Positions 1 to 8,029 of a DNA stretch of 35,892 bases are shown here, one piece after another. The notes under the pieces were generated by a model. It searched no databases. It had not been told where the DNA came from and saw only the letters and a list, made by a program, of their open reading frames with translations. The position numbers and the translations under genes are program-made. The stretch is from Sphingomonas sp. (GTDB lineage: Bacteria; Pseudomonadota; Alphaproteobacteria; Sphingomonadales; Sphingomonadaceae), in contig NZ_JANYEK010000118.1 in NCBI RefSeq assembly GCF_025363195.1, forward strand, positions 1 to 35,892, in the 5' to 3' direction. Position 1 is the first letter of the stretch. Every line of letters starts with the position of its first letter.

Positions 1-19
1 GTATTAAGTTATTGAAAAA

Positions 20-94
<75 letters not shown>

Positions 95-161
95 ATTTCC
101 ACTTGTCAGCGGAAGCGGCCTAAGAGACGAGGGCGGGGCGAATGTCAAGGCGAAGGCGGCA

Positions 162-323
162 ATGAATTCCAAAGATGACCAAGCGGACCGGCTGGCGGCG
201 GCGTTGCGCGAGAACCTCCGACGGCGCAAGACTCAGGCGCGCGCCGCCGATGTGCCCCCATCACCGCCCCCATCACCGCCAGCGCCGGACGACCTCCTGC
301 AGGAAGACGGCCTCAAGCGATAG
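162..323 (+). CDS. Small conserved Arg/Pro-rich protein (53 aa)
   Basis: A 53-residue open frame starts at ATG 162 and ends at TAG 321-323. The N-terminal half is a charged, probably helical segment (ADRLAAALRENLRRRKTQAR), followed by a Pro/Ser run (VPPSPPPSPP) and an acidic tail. Short proteins with the same RLAAALRENLRRRK-like segment are common as unnamed proteins in sphingomonads; this is recalled from family knowledge, not searched here. The function is unknown. There is no signal peptide or membrane segment. The basic helix could bind nucleic acid or a protein partner, but that is speculation. Its last 11 bases overlap the 3' end of the convergent aminopeptidase gene. A weak purine-rich stretch precedes the ATG. 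Confidence 0.6.
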   Translation: MNSKDDQADRLAAALRENLRRRKTQARAADVPPSPPPSPPAPDDLLQEDGLKR

Positions 324-2109
324 GCGCGCATTTCCCCTGCAACCAGGCGAGGTCGTCCGGCTCCATTTGGGGGCCAAGAATCGCCAGAACGTTCGCGTGA
401 TAGGCGTCGAGCCAGCCGCGTTCCGCTGTGGTCAGCATTTCGGCCACGATCAGGCTGCGCTCGATCGGGCAGAAGGTCAGCGTCTCAAAGCCGAGCATGG
501 TCGCGTCGCCGCCTGGAAAGGCGCGCTCCTCGACCAGTACGAGATTTTCGATGCGGATGCCGTATGCGCCGGCCTTGTAATACCCCGGCTCGTTCGAGAT
601 CATCATCCCCGCACGCAACGGCTCCGACGGCCCGCCGCCGGGATAATTGGGCGGGGCGATGCGCTGCGGCCCTTCGTGCACCGACAGATACGCGCCGATG
701 CCGTGGCCGGTGCCATGCGCATAATCCAGCCCCGCCTCCCATAACGGGCGGCGCGCGAAAGCATCGAGTTGCCCGCCATTGGTGCCGGGCGGGAAGATCG
801 CGGTGGCCAAAGCGATATGCCCTTGCAGCACGCGGGTGAAGCGATCGCACATCTCGTCGGTCGGCGTGCCGACGGGAACGACGCGCGTCACATCGGTCGT
901 GCCATCGGCATATTGCCCGCCAGAATCGACCAGATAGAGCTGGCCCAGTTCGATCGGAGCGCTCGATTCCTCGGTGACGTGGTAATGCGGGCTTGCTCCG
1001 TTGGCGCCGATCGCCGAGATCGTGTCGAACGACGTGTCGAGCAGCACGCCGGTCGCCTCGCGGAATTCCTGCAATTTGGCGGCGGCGGACAGTTCGCTCT
1101 GCCCGCCCTGCGGCAGTTCGATCTCGCACCAGCGCAGGAACCGCGCCAGCGCTGCGCCGTCGCGGGCGGACGCCGCGCGGTGGCCGGAGATTTCCGCCGG
1201 GTTCTTGAGCGCCTTGGCCAGCACGACCGGGTCACGCTCGGCGATGACGGTTGCGCCGCCTGCCTCCAACGCGTCGAAGATCGCCGCCACCGCGCGTTCC
1301 GGATCGGCAGCGATGCGCTTGCCGGCATAGAGCCCCAAAGCATCGGCGAAGTCGGCGCGAGGGCGGACGCGCACGGCATTGCCGAGATGCTGTGCCACAT
1401 CCTCGCCGATCTTGTCGGGCGCGACGAACACGTCTGCCGTGCCGTCCGCATCGACGATCGCATAGGCCAGGGCCACCGGGGTGTGCGCGACATCGCCGCC
1501 GCGCACATTCAGCGCCCAGGCGATCGAATCGAGCGCCGTCAGTATCACGGCATCAGCCTTGTGCTCGGCCAGCCAATCGGCGATCAGCGCGCGCTTTTCC
1601 GCCGAGGAAGCGCCTGCGCGGTCATCGCCCTGCACGGTCAGCTTCGCATCGGACGGCTGCGGACGATCGGGCCAGATCGCATCGACCGGGTTGGTATCGA
1701 CCGCGACCAGCTCGGCCCCGCGCGCCACCAGCGCAGCGCTCGCTTGTTTCACCCACGCGCTGGTGTGCAGCCACGGATCGTACCCGATTCGTCCGCCCTG
1801 CGGCGCATGTTCCCCGAGCCATGCGGCAACGCTGACCGCAGGCACCGGGACATAGTGCCACTGCGCTCCATCGACCTGCTGGCGCACCTGCAACGTATAG
1901 CGCCCATCGGTGAAGATCGCCGCAGCCTCGGGCAGCACGGCGGCGGTGCCGGCCGAGCCCTGAAAACCGGTCAGCCACGCGAGGCGCTGGGCATAGGCGC
2001 CGACATATTCGCTCATATGTTCGTCGGTCAGCGGAACGACGAACCCGTCGAGGCGATCCCGCTTCAACTGGTCGCGCAGGGCTTTGAGGCGGTCGGCATA
2101 GGTGGACAT
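313..2109 (-). CDS. Xaa-Pro aminopeptidase, M24B family
   Basis: This 598-residue cytoplasmic metallopeptidase should remove the N-terminal residue from peptides with proline in position 2, helping peptide turnover. The architecture is that of long aminopeptidase P: two creatinase N-terminal-like domains (about residues 1-300) precede the pita-bread catalytic domain (about 310-540) and a short C-terminal extension. The metal-binding motifs are visible: VDSGGQYADGTTDVTR supplies the two Asp ligands, TGHGIGAYLSVHEGP the His, SNEPGYY the first Glu and GIRIENLVLV the second Glu. The length matches the roughly 600-residue class rather than the 440-residue E. coli PepP. The start is ATG 2107-2109. 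It diverges from the 3-hydroxybutyryl-CoA dehydrogenase gene across about 100 bp. Family assignment is secure; physiological substrates are not visible. Confidence 0.93.
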   Translation of the reverse strand: MSTYADRLKALRDQLKRDRLDGFVVPLTDEHMSEYVGAYAQRLAWLTGFQGSAGTAAVLPEAAAIFTDGRYTLQVRQQVDGAQWHYVPVPAVSVAAWLGEHAPQGGRIGYDPWLHTSAWVKQASAALVARGAELVAVDTNPVDAIWPDRPQPSDAKLTVQGDDRAGASSAEKRALIADWLAEHKADAVILTALDSIAWALNVRGGDVAHTPVALAYAIVDADGTADVFVAPDKIGEDVAQHLGNAVRVRPRADFADALGLYAGKRIAADPERAVAAIFDALEAGGATVIAERDPVVLAKALKNPAEISGHRAASARDGAALARFLRWCEIELPQGGQSELSAAAKLQEFREATGVLLDTSFDTISAIGANGASPHYHVTEESSAPIELGQLYLVDSGGQYADGTTDVTRVVPVGTPTDEMCDRFTRVLQGHIALATAIFPPGTNGGQLDAFARRPLWEAGLDYAHGTGHGIGAYLSVHEGPQRIAPPNYPGGGPSEPLRAGMMISNEPGYYKAGAYGIRIENLVLVEERAFPGGDATMLGFETLTFCPIERSLIVAEMLTTAERGWLDAYHANVLAILGPQMEPDDLAWLQGKCAPIA

Positions 2110-2212
2110 CGGATGGTTCCCGAACTGCGATCTGGTTGCCGCACGTCTGGCAGATTTCCCGCGTGCGCAACAGGCGGCGATTGCCTAGGAGCGGGGCAAA
2201 GGAGATTTGGAC

Positions 2213-3082
2213 ATGCAGACGGTGGGTGTGATCGGGGCCGGACAGATGGGCGCGGGCATTGCGCAGGTTTCGGCGCAGGCGGGCTATCATGTCGTGCTCA
2301 GCGACGTATCGAAGGAGCGCGCCGAAACCGGCAAGGCTGGCATCGCCAAGCAACTCGACCGGCTGGTGGCCAAGGAAAAGCTCGATGCCCAATCCCGCGA
2401 TCAGGCGCTGGCGCGGATCGAGTGTATCCAGAGCGTCACCGACATGGGCACTTGCGGCCTGGTGATCGAGGCGGCGACCGAGCGCGAGGAAATCAAGCGC
2501 GCGATCTTCGCCGAGGTCGGCAAGGTGCTGGGGGCGGACGCCGTGCTGGCGTCGAACACGTCCTCCATCCCGATCACGCGGCTCGCCCAGGCGTCGCCCG
2601 ATCCGCAGCGCTTCATCGGCGTACATTTCTTCAATCCGGTGCCGGTGATGGGGCTGATCGAGGTGATTCGCGGCCTCGCCACCTCCGACGCCACGGTCGC
2701 GGCCATCGAAGATTATGCCGGAGCGCTGGGCAAGAAAGTAGTCCGGGCGAACGATGCGCCGGGCTTCATCGTCAACCGCGTGCTGATGCCGATGATCAAC
2801 GAGGCGTGCTTCGCACTGGGCGAGGGCGTGGCGACGATGGCCGATATCGATCTGGCCTGCCAACTCGGCCTCAACCACCCGATGGGGCCACTGACGCTCG
2901 CCGATTTCATCGGGCTGGATACGTGTCTTGAAATTACCCGTGTGCTGTTCGAGGGCACCGGCGACCCCAAGTTCCGCCCTGCCCCGGTGCTGGTAAAATA
3001 TGTTGAGGCCGGCTGGTATGGCCGCAAGACCAAACGCGGCTTCTACGATTATTCGGGTGCGGAGCCGGAGCCGACGCGGTGA
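2213..3082 (+). CDS. 3-hydroxybutyryl-CoA dehydrogenase
   Basis: This 289-residue NAD(P)-dependent dehydrogenase interconverts (S)-3-hydroxybutyryl-CoA (or another short 3-hydroxyacyl-CoA) and acetoacetyl-CoA, in butanoate or PHB-linked metabolism or beta-oxidation. The N-terminal Rossmann motif is [12 protein letters not shown]. The family signature around [15 protein letters not shown] carries the catalytic His, with the downstream Glu and Asn of the hydroxyacyl-CoA dehydrogenase fold (residues [11 protein letters not shown]). The C-terminal helical domain contains [18 protein letters not shown]. The length is typical of stand-alone Hbd/FadB2-type enzymes. I chose ATG 2213 because an AAAGGAG ribosome-binding site lies 8 bases upstream; an in-frame TTG at 2207 is too close to that site. 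The gene is monocistronic. Confidence 0.93.
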   Translation: MQTVGVIGAGQMGAGIAQVSAQAGYHVVLSDVSKERAETGKAGIAKQLDRLVAKEKLDAQSRDQALARIECIQSVTDMGTCGLVIEAATEREEIKRAIFAEVGKVLGADAVLASNTSSIPITRLAQASPDPQRFIGVHFFNPVPVMGLIEVIRGLATSDATVAAIEDYAGALGKKVVRANDAPGFIVNRVLMPMINEACFALGEGVATMADIDLACQLGLNHPMGPLTLADFIGLDTCLEITRVLFEGTGDPKFRPAPVLVKYVEAGWYGRKTKRGFYDYSGAEPEPTR

Positions 3083-3110
3083 CGTTTTTGCGGCCTGTCG
3101 GGTGAGCATT

Positions 3111-3303
3111 GTTCATACAAAGGCACGGAAAGGCAGCGAAGCGGTGCGCACAGGACGAACCCAAAGCGGGCTGACTTTACCCCACTCCGCTTGTGCTGAG
3201 CCTGCGATTCATCCCATGCCATCCGCTCCGAACCGCTGAAGGCAAGCCATCCTCCATCTGGCGATTATCTTCTTTTTCGTGGCTTCGTGGCTTTGTGTGA
3301 AAC
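3111..3303. repeat. Inverted repeat pair in the hbd/SRPBCC intergenic region
   Basis: Two related sequences of about 31 bases face each other. The left copy (3111-3141) begins GTTCATACAAAGGCACGG. The reverse complement of the right copy (3272-3303) begins GTTTCACACAAAGCCACG. They share the GTTxxxACAAAGxCACG core and then diverge. Similar ACACAAAGCCACGAAG-type sequences are scattered between genes in many proteobacteria. The 130 bp between them shows no convincing gene. The arrangement could be a small non-autonomous repeat unit. It accounts for the 233-bp gap between the convergent hbd and SRPBCC genes. Confidence 0.5.
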
Positions 3304-3315
3304 CGCTTCTACTGC

Positions 3316-3774
3316 TCAGGCCGCCAGCGCTTCCAGCCAGCGTTGATGCCAATGTTCCATGCGGCGCGGGAACAGCCGGCGGGCGATGCGGGCGACCAAG
3401 CCGTGTTGCGTTTCTTCGGTCACGATCGTGCAACCGCCACCCGTCAGCGGCGTGATCAGCCAGGCGTGATAGGCCCGTACGCCCAGGCTTTCGGCGATCC
3501 ACGCGATCCGCGTTTCGGGTTCGAATTCCACCACGCGGGTGTCGAGTGCGACACCGAAGGTCTTCCAGTGGAAGCGCGCGTCGGCGAACAGGTCCGCGCC
3601 GCCGCCCTCGATCGCCACATTTTTGGCGTTGGCGTAGATCGCCGGCCAGCCAACGGCATGGACCAGGCGGGCCCAGACGATATCGGGCGCGATCATGGTC
3701 TCGATCCGGTTGATGACATGCACCGGGCTGTCCGTCGGCGCGAAGCCGGATGGCCAGCGAATGCCTTCACTCAC
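3316..3774 (-). CDS. SRPBCC (START-like) domain protein
   Basis: This 152-residue protein looks like a member of the SRPBCC/polyketide-cyclase-like superfamily, helix-grip folds that bind hydrophobic or small ligands. Support comes from the overall layout: an N-terminal strand with HVINRIETMIAPDIVWARLVHAVGWP, a central FHWKTFGVALDTRVVEFEPETRIAWIAE segment typical of these proteins, and a C-terminal amphipathic helix. No catalytic motif can be named. It starts with GTG (3774), and the GTGA overlaps the stop of the cytochrome gene, so it is translationally coupled as the last gene of the sulfite dehydrogenase operon. There is no signal peptide, so it is probably cytoplasmic. Its role in the operon is unknown; ligand binding or a maturation function is conceivable. 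Confidence 0.75.
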   Translation of the reverse strand: MSEGIRWPSGFAPTDSPVHVINRIETMIAPDIVWARLVHAVGWPAIYANAKNVAIEGGGADLFADARFHWKTFGVALDTRVVEFEPETRIAWIAESLGVRAYHAWLITPLTGGGCTIVTEETQHGLVARIARRLFPRRMEHWHQRWLEALAA

Positions 3775-4175
3775 TTCGGTGTCGCCTGGTGTGGCAATGC
3801 CATCAGCGCGGTGGCCAGCGCCTTGTCGTCGACCGGGGCGATCGGGGCCTTATAGATGCCGCGCATTTTTTCGATCGTCGCCTGCCATTTCTCCGCGTTC
3901 AGTTGCGGCTGATTAAGGATCATCTCGACCGAATGACAGGCAGTACAATGCGCGGTGATCAGGTCACTGCCCGGCGTGGCCGGAAGCGCGGCGGCCTCCT
4001 CGGGTAGCGTGATGCTGTCCGAAACGAGGGTGACCCCGCCGCCCGAAACCGAAGGCCCGGCCGCGGCCACACTAGCCGCCCCGGTCGGATCGATACGGTG
4101 GATAAGCGCCAGCCAGCCGACTGCCAGTACAGCGAAGATCGCGATCGCGGCGATGGCGATGTTGCGCCCGATCAT
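3771..4175 (-). CDS. Membrane-anchored monoheme cytochrome c, SorB-like
   Basis: A 134-residue cytochrome c that probably accepts electrons from the adjacent molybdopterin enzyme and passes them to the respiratory chain. Residues 5-26 form one hydrophobic segment, either an uncleaved membrane anchor or a signal. After a Gly/Ser/Ala-rich linker comes the single heme-binding motif CTACH (residues 77-81), with Met104 (IEKMRG) a possible sixth ligand. The size and layout fit the small cytochrome subunits of sulfite dehydrogenases (SorB). The start ATG 4175 overlaps the stop of the sorA-like gene by ATGA, and its own stop overlaps the GTG of the SRPBCC gene. The close pairing with a SorA-like protein is the main reason for the functional call; the heme site itself is certain. 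Confidence 0.85.
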   Translation of the reverse strand: MIGRNIAIAAIAIFAVLAVGWLALIHRIDPTGAASVAAAGPSVSGGGVTLVSDSITLPEEAAALPATPGSDLITAHCTACHSVEMILNQPQLNAEKWQATIEKMRGIYKAPIAPVDDKALATALMALPHQATPK

Positions 4176-5398
4176 GCCGCCGTCACCGTGATGCGCTCGA
4201 TCGCGTTGCGCATGAAGCCACCGGGATTCCAGCTCGGCTGGAGCACCTGTGTCTGCCCGGCGGCGTTGGTGCAGCGCACGGCGAGGGTGTAATCGCCCGG
4301 CGATTGCGCAGGCACCGTCGCCTCCCACAGGCGGAAGCTGTATCGGCCGTGATCGGGCCCCAGCGGCGTGGCATGCCAGCTCCGCCCCTGACCCATCGAC
4401 AGCTCGACGCGTGTGACCGGGCTCGTCCCGCCCATCGCGAGCCCACGCAGGTAGAAGGGCGAATGCGCCACCACCTTCGCACCGTCGGCCATGTTGGTGA
4501 AGAAGGACCGGGGGATCATCCGGTTGATCGGCACGGTCGGGAAATCCTTGGCCCCGGGCGGCACATTGGCACCGGGCGTGTCGGGAATCTTGTAGGCCTT
4601 GTCCATCCAATAGCCGGTGTCCGGCGCATCCAGCACCTCGATCCGGTCGAGCGCCTTGACCCAATAGGTCGAATACCAACCGGGCACGATCAGGCGCAGC
4701 GGAAAGCCATTGAGCATCGGCAATTGCGCAGTGTTCATCTGGAAGGCGACCATCACCTCGCCGTCCCGAGCGTGATCGAGCAGCAGCGATTTCTCGAACG
4801 GCGCGGCACCGGGCGGCGGCTTGTCGAGCCCGCCGACCCGCACCGCCATCGCGCCCGGCGCAACGCCCGCGAGATCGAGCAGGTGACGCAGGCTGACGCC
4901 GACCCATTTCGCATTGCCGATCGCGCCATTGCCCCATTGCCCGCCAGGTACGCGCGGAAAGAACTGCCCCCGCGAATTGCCCGAACACTGGTTGATCGCG
5001 GCGATCTCGACCCGCGGCATCGCCAGCAGATCGGCGAGGGACACGCTGAGCCGCTTCCGCACCGCGCCGCCGACGTTCAGGCGGAAACTGCGCACATCGA
5101 CCGCAGTCGGGATGTCGCTGTAATGCCAGCGCACGAAGAAGCGGTCGTTGGGGGTGAAGACGTTGCCATCCAGCGCGTCCATCGGCGTTTCGAGCAACGG
5201 CGCGCGGGACCGTTGCAGGATCATGCTGCCCTTGCCGGGAAATCCGCCCGCGACCGGCCGCGCATCGTTGCCGCCGGGCAGGCCGAGATTGACCAGCGCC
5301 TGCGCCCAGGCCGGTGCGGTGGCGATTCCCGCCGCGCCCAGCCCGATCAGGCCGAGCGCGCGGCGGCGGTTGCCACTCTCGTCGAGCGCGTCAACCAT
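4172..5398 (-). CDS. SorA-like molybdopterin sulfite dehydrogenase catalytic subunit
   Basis: A 408-residue enzyme of the sulfite oxidase family, expected to oxidise sulfite to sulfate in the periplasm. The N-terminus has a Tat-like signal (NRRRALGLIGLGAAGIATAP, residues 10-29), as expected for export of a folded molybdenum protein. The Moco-binding domain contains INQCSGNSRGQF, in which Cys138 is the predicted molybdenum ligand, as in SorA and sulfite oxidases. A C-terminal Mo-cofactor dimerisation domain follows (about 290-408, including RVELSMGQGRSW and QPSWNPGGFMRN). No cytochrome b5 domain is present, which matches the SorA/YedY-type bacterial layout. It overlaps the FMN reductase gene by 8 bp upstream and the cytochrome gene by 4 bp downstream. 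A different S- or N-oxide substrate cannot be excluded, but the cytochrome partner and the upstream monooxygenase favour sulfite. Confidence 0.85.
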   Translation of the reverse strand: MVDALDESGNRRRALGLIGLGAAGIATAPAWAQALVNLGLPGGNDARPVAGGFPGKGSMILQRSRAPLLETPMDALDGNVFTPNDRFFVRWHYSDIPTAVDVRSFRLNVGGAVRKRLSVSLADLLAMPRVEIAAINQCSGNSRGQFFPRVPGGQWGNGAIGNAKWVGVSLRHLLDLAGVAPGAMAVRVGGLDKPPPGAAPFEKSLLLDHARDGEVMVAFQMNTAQLPMLNGFPLRLIVPGWYSTYWVKALDRIEVLDAPDTGYWMDKAYKIPDTPGANVPPGAKDFPTVPINRMIPRSFFTNMADGAKVVAHSPFYLRGLAMGGTSPVTRVELSMGQGRSWHATPLGPDHGRYSFRLWEATVPAQSPGDYTLAVRCTNAAGQTQVLQPSWNPGGFMRNAIERITVTAA

Positions 5399-5981
5399 TG
5401 GTCTGCATGTTCAGCGGCGCGAAGCGGGCGACCTGCTTGCCGACCATGCAGAGCTGATCGACCACCGACGGATCGTTTGCCCCGCCTTCGTCGTCGAACT
5501 TGGTGATCTGCGTGTTGATCGCGGCGGCAAACGGCGTCGGCCAGCCGCGCAGCGCGTGGACGATCGAGCGCAGCGCCGCGATCGTGCTGCCGGTCGCCTG
5601 CCAGCCGTACGCCGTACAGATCAACCCGACCGGCATGTCGGCGAGATACGGGCGGCTCGCATCGCGCGCGGTTTCCTCGAGCAGGTCGAGCGCGTTCTTG
5701 ACCACGCCGGAAATGCTGCCGTGATAACCGGGCGAGGCGATGATCAGCGCGGAGGCCTTGCGCACCGTTTCCACGAAATCCTGTTCATCCGGCGTACGCG
5801 TGGGCGCCTTGGGATCGTAAAGCGGCAGGCGCCCCATCTCGATACCGCCGAACATGCGCGTCCGGAAACCCTCACGGCCCGCCGCATCGAGCGCGATCTT
5901 CAGTGCCCGCTCGGTCGAGGACATGCCGCCGATCGTGCCGCCGATCCCGACGACAAGCGGTTGGTCTTCCTTGTCTGCCAC
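5391..5981 (-). CDS. NAD(P)H-dependent FMN reductase (SsuE-type flavodoxin fold)
   Basis: This 196-residue protein of the NADPH-dependent FMN reductase family would supply FMNH2 to the neighbouring two-component monooxygenase. The N-terminal strand-loop VVGIGGTIGGMSSTERAL is the phosphate-binding loop of the flavodoxin-like fold. The SPGYHGSISGVVKNALDLLEE segment is the family flavin-binding signature (the SPxYxGSxxGxLKNxLD type), and LICTAYGWQATGS continues the flavin pocket. The start is GTG 5981, with AAGGGG about 6 bases upstream. It lies 30 bp after the monooxygenase gene and overlaps the sorA-like gene, so it belongs to the same operon. The characterised sulfoquinovose monooxygenase clusters use a flavin reductase of another fold, so this would be an SsuE-like replacement. 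Confidence 0.9.
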   Translation of the reverse strand: MADKEDQPLVVGIGGTIGGMSSTERALKIALDAAGREGFRTRMFGGIEMGRLPLYDPKAPTRTPDEQDFVETVRKASALIIASPGYHGSISGVVKNALDLLEETARDASRPYLADMPVGLICTAYGWQATGSTIAALRSIVHALRGWPTPFAAAINTQITKFDDEGGANDPSVVDQLCMVGKQVARFAPLNMQTNG

Positions 5982-6011
5982 GTCTGCCCCTTCGTTCGAT
6001 CAGCCAGCCTG

Positions 6012-7100
6012 TTAGCGTGTCAGCGCTGCGTGGTCGATGTTCGGAAGCACATGGCGCGCGAACAAATCGGCCTCCGCCGCGTGTGGATAGCCCGACAGGA
6101 TGAACGCCTCGATGCCCATGTCGCGATACGCGTTGATCTTGGCCAGCACCTGATCCGGATCACCGACGATCGCGGCACCACAGCCCGAGCGCGCCCGCCC
6201 GACGCCGGTCCACAAATTCGCCTCGGCATACCCGTCATCCGCCGCGCCGTCGCGCAACGCAGCCTGGGCAGCGACACCGGTCGAGGTCGAATCAAGCGAC
6301 TTGGCGCGAATCGCGGCACCCTCCGCAGCATCCAGCTTGGAGAGCAGGCGCGTCGCGGCGGTGCGCGCCTCCGCCTCGGTATCGCGGACGATGACGTGTG
6401 CACGGTAACCGAACTTCAGCGTGCGGCCATGTGCGGCGGCGCGCGCGGTCATGTCGGCGATGATCGCGGCGACCGTTTCCTGTTTGTCGGGCCACATCAG
6501 GAACACGTCGCAGCCCTTGGCGGCGGCGTCGCGCGCGTCGGGCGACAGGCCGCCGAAATACAGCAAGGGTGCCTTGCCATCGACCGTGCCGATGCGCGGC
6601 GGATCGACCTTCAGCTTCCAGAACTCGCCGTCATGATCGAGCGATTCGCCGTTCAGCAGGGTCTTGAGGATGTGCATCGCCTCGACTGTGCGGGCGTAGC
6701 GCGGCGCGCTGGCCAGCGTCTCGCCCGGCAGGTCGCTGGAGATGATATTGACCGTCAGGCGCCCCTTGCCGGAAGAATTGGCACCCAGCAACCGGTCGAT
6801 CGTCGCGATCTGGCGGGCGAGTTGCGGCGGCCAGCTTTCGCCGATGCGCACCGCCATCAGCAGCGCCATCCGCCGCAGCATCGGCGCTATTGCGGCGGCG
6901 AAGGCGGTGGTGTCGATGCCGAGCTGATAGCCCGAGGGCAGCAGGATATTGTCGAACCCGCCCGTCTCCGCCTGCATCACGATGTCGCGGCAATGCTCCC
7001 AGCTCGATTTCAGCTTGGCATCGGGCTGCCCGAGAAATGCGTAATCGTCGTCACACAGCGCCGAGAACCAGCTGATCTCGCAGGGCGGGTTCGCGGTCAT
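6012..7100 (-). CDS. FMNH2-dependent alkanesulfonate/sulfosugar monooxygenase, SsuD-like (LLM family)
   Basis: A 362-residue luciferase-like monooxygenase. SsuD relatives use FMNH2 and O2 to cleave the C-S bond of a sulfonate, giving an aldehyde and sulfite. Residues matching the SsuD active site are visible: FGYRAHVIVRD contains the Arg and His equivalent to SsuD Arg226/His228, NLWTGVGRARSGCG carries the Arg equivalent to Arg297 (about residue 304), and SGYPHAAEADLF holds the Tyr/His pair equivalent to Tyr331/His333 (about 338/340). The SsuD cysteine in the early GRSC segment is not conserved here (GYQLG), suggesting a different substrate pocket. ATG 7098-7100 overlaps the aldo/keto reductase stop (ATGA). 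With the reductase, sulfite dehydrogenase and aldo/keto reductase around it, a sulfoquinovose monooxygenase role (SmoC-like) is plausible, but a plain alkanesulfonate substrate remains possible. Confidence 0.85.
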   Translation of the reverse strand: MTANPPCEISWFSALCDDDYAFLGQPDAKLKSSWEHCRDIVMQAETGGFDNILLPSGYQLGIDTTAFAAAIAPMLRRMALLMAVRIGESWPPQLARQIATIDRLLGANSSGKGRLTVNIISSDLPGETLASAPRYARTVEAMHILKTLLNGESLDHDGEFWKLKVDPPRIGTVDGKAPLLYFGGLSPDARDAAAKGCDVFLMWPDKQETVAAIIADMTARAAAHGRTLKFGYRAHVIVRDTEAEARTAATRLLSKLDAAEGAAIRAKSLDSTSTGVAAQAALRDGAADDGYAEANLWTGVGRARSGCGAAIVGDPDQVLAKINAYRDMGIEAFILSGYPHAAEADLFARHVLPNIDHAALTR

Positions 7101-8005
7101 GGCAGTTTTTCTCCGCGTGAAGCGACCAGCACGTCATACCATTCGGTGCGGGTCCACTGCACTTTATAGACATCGGCGATCTCGGCGATGCGACCGGCAT
7201 TCTGCGTGCCAACGATCGGGATCACCCGCGCAGGATGCGCCATGATCCAGCTATAGGCGGCGGTGGTCCGGCTGACGCCCGCACCTTGCGCCTTCACGTC
7301 GAGCGCGGCGGCGACGGCCTGTTCCCGCGCGCTGCCCGGATCGGCGATGCGCCCGCCGCCGAGTGGCGACCAGGCCAGCACCGCGACGTCGCGCTCCATC
7401 GTCAGATCGAGCAACCCCGAAGTGATCGGCTCCAGCTCGAGCGGCGAGAATTCCGGCTGCACGCTCGCCAGCGGGGTCGTCAGAAAGCTGGCCAGCGCAG
7501 TCGTCTGCGTCAGCGTGTAGTTCGACACGCCGATCGCGCGGACCTTGCCCGATGCGACCATCCTTTCCAGCGTGGCAGCCACTTCCTGCGGGTGGGCGAG
7601 AATGTCCGGGCGGTGGATCTGATACAAATCGACTCGGTCCGTCTTCAGGCGGCGCAGCGAATTGTCGAGCGCCTTTTCGAGATAGGCCGCACTGGAATTG
7701 TACGGCACCGGCGGGGTGATCCCGCCCTTGGTCGCCAGCACCATGCGGTCGCGCAGCCCCGGCGTTTCGGCAAACATATCGCCCAGCAGCGACTCGGCAT
7801 CGCCGAACCCGCCCGTGTCGTGCAGGCCGTAGATATCGGCGGTATCGAACAGGTTCACGCCCGCACCGAACGCTGCCTCGATCAGCGCGTGGCGCTGATC
7901 GGGCGCGGCATCGACGAAGCGCCACATCCCCCATGCAATCGGTGAGACCAGCAATCCGCTCTTGCCGAGCGGACGCATTTCGGGTGTAAGGTGTTTTTCA
8001 GACAT
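7097..8005 (-). CDS. Aldo/keto reductase (candidate 6-oxo-glucose reductase)
   Basis: About 302 residues, a TIM-barrel NAD(P)H-dependent oxidoreductase. The AKR catalytic tetrad is visible: Asp and Tyr in GVNLFDTADIYG, Lys in LATKGG and His in LYQIHRPD. The cofactor-side motif GVSNYT and the C-terminal AWSPLGGGRI and IPIVGTQNAGRI segments are also typical. In the sulfoquinovose monooxygenase pathway an AKR (SmoB) reduces the 6-aldehyde product to glucose, which would fit a gene placed first in this operon; this role is inferred from context. The start is either ATG 8005 (MSEKHLTPEM) or ATG 8014, three codons upstream. The open frame extends further upstream, but that part is antisense to the Gfo/Idh gene and unlikely to be translated. 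The divergent start is only 15-25 bp away. Confidence 0.9.
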   Translation of the reverse strand: MSEKHLTPEMRPLGKSGLLVSPIAWGMWRFVDAAPDQRHALIEAAFGAGVNLFDTADIYGLHDTGGFGDAESLLGDMFAETPGLRDRMVLATKGGITPPVPYNSSAAYLEKALDNSLRRLKTDRVDLYQIHRPDILAHPQEVAATLERMVASGKVRAIGVSNYTLTQTTALASFLTTPLASVQPEFSPLELEPITSGLLDLTMERDVAVLAWSPLGGGRIADPGSAREQAVAAALDVKAQGAGVSRTTAAYSWIMAHPARVIPIVGTQNAGRIAEIADVYKVQWTRTEWYDVLVASRGEKLP

Positions 8006-8029
8006 CGCTGTCATATAAAGGTGGGATTG

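Noticed and set aside
2207-2212. TTG start for the 3-hydroxybutyryl-CoA dehydrogenase
   Set aside because: Only 2 bases from the AAAGGAG site; ATG 2213 has correct spacing and gives the usual N-terminus before the Rossmann motif.
769-2931. A 720-codon open frame on the plus strand across the aminopeptidase gene
   Set aside because: It is antisense to a well-supported gene and then overlaps hbd in another frame; its Arg/Asp/Gly-rich translation is the usual shadow in GC-rich DNA.
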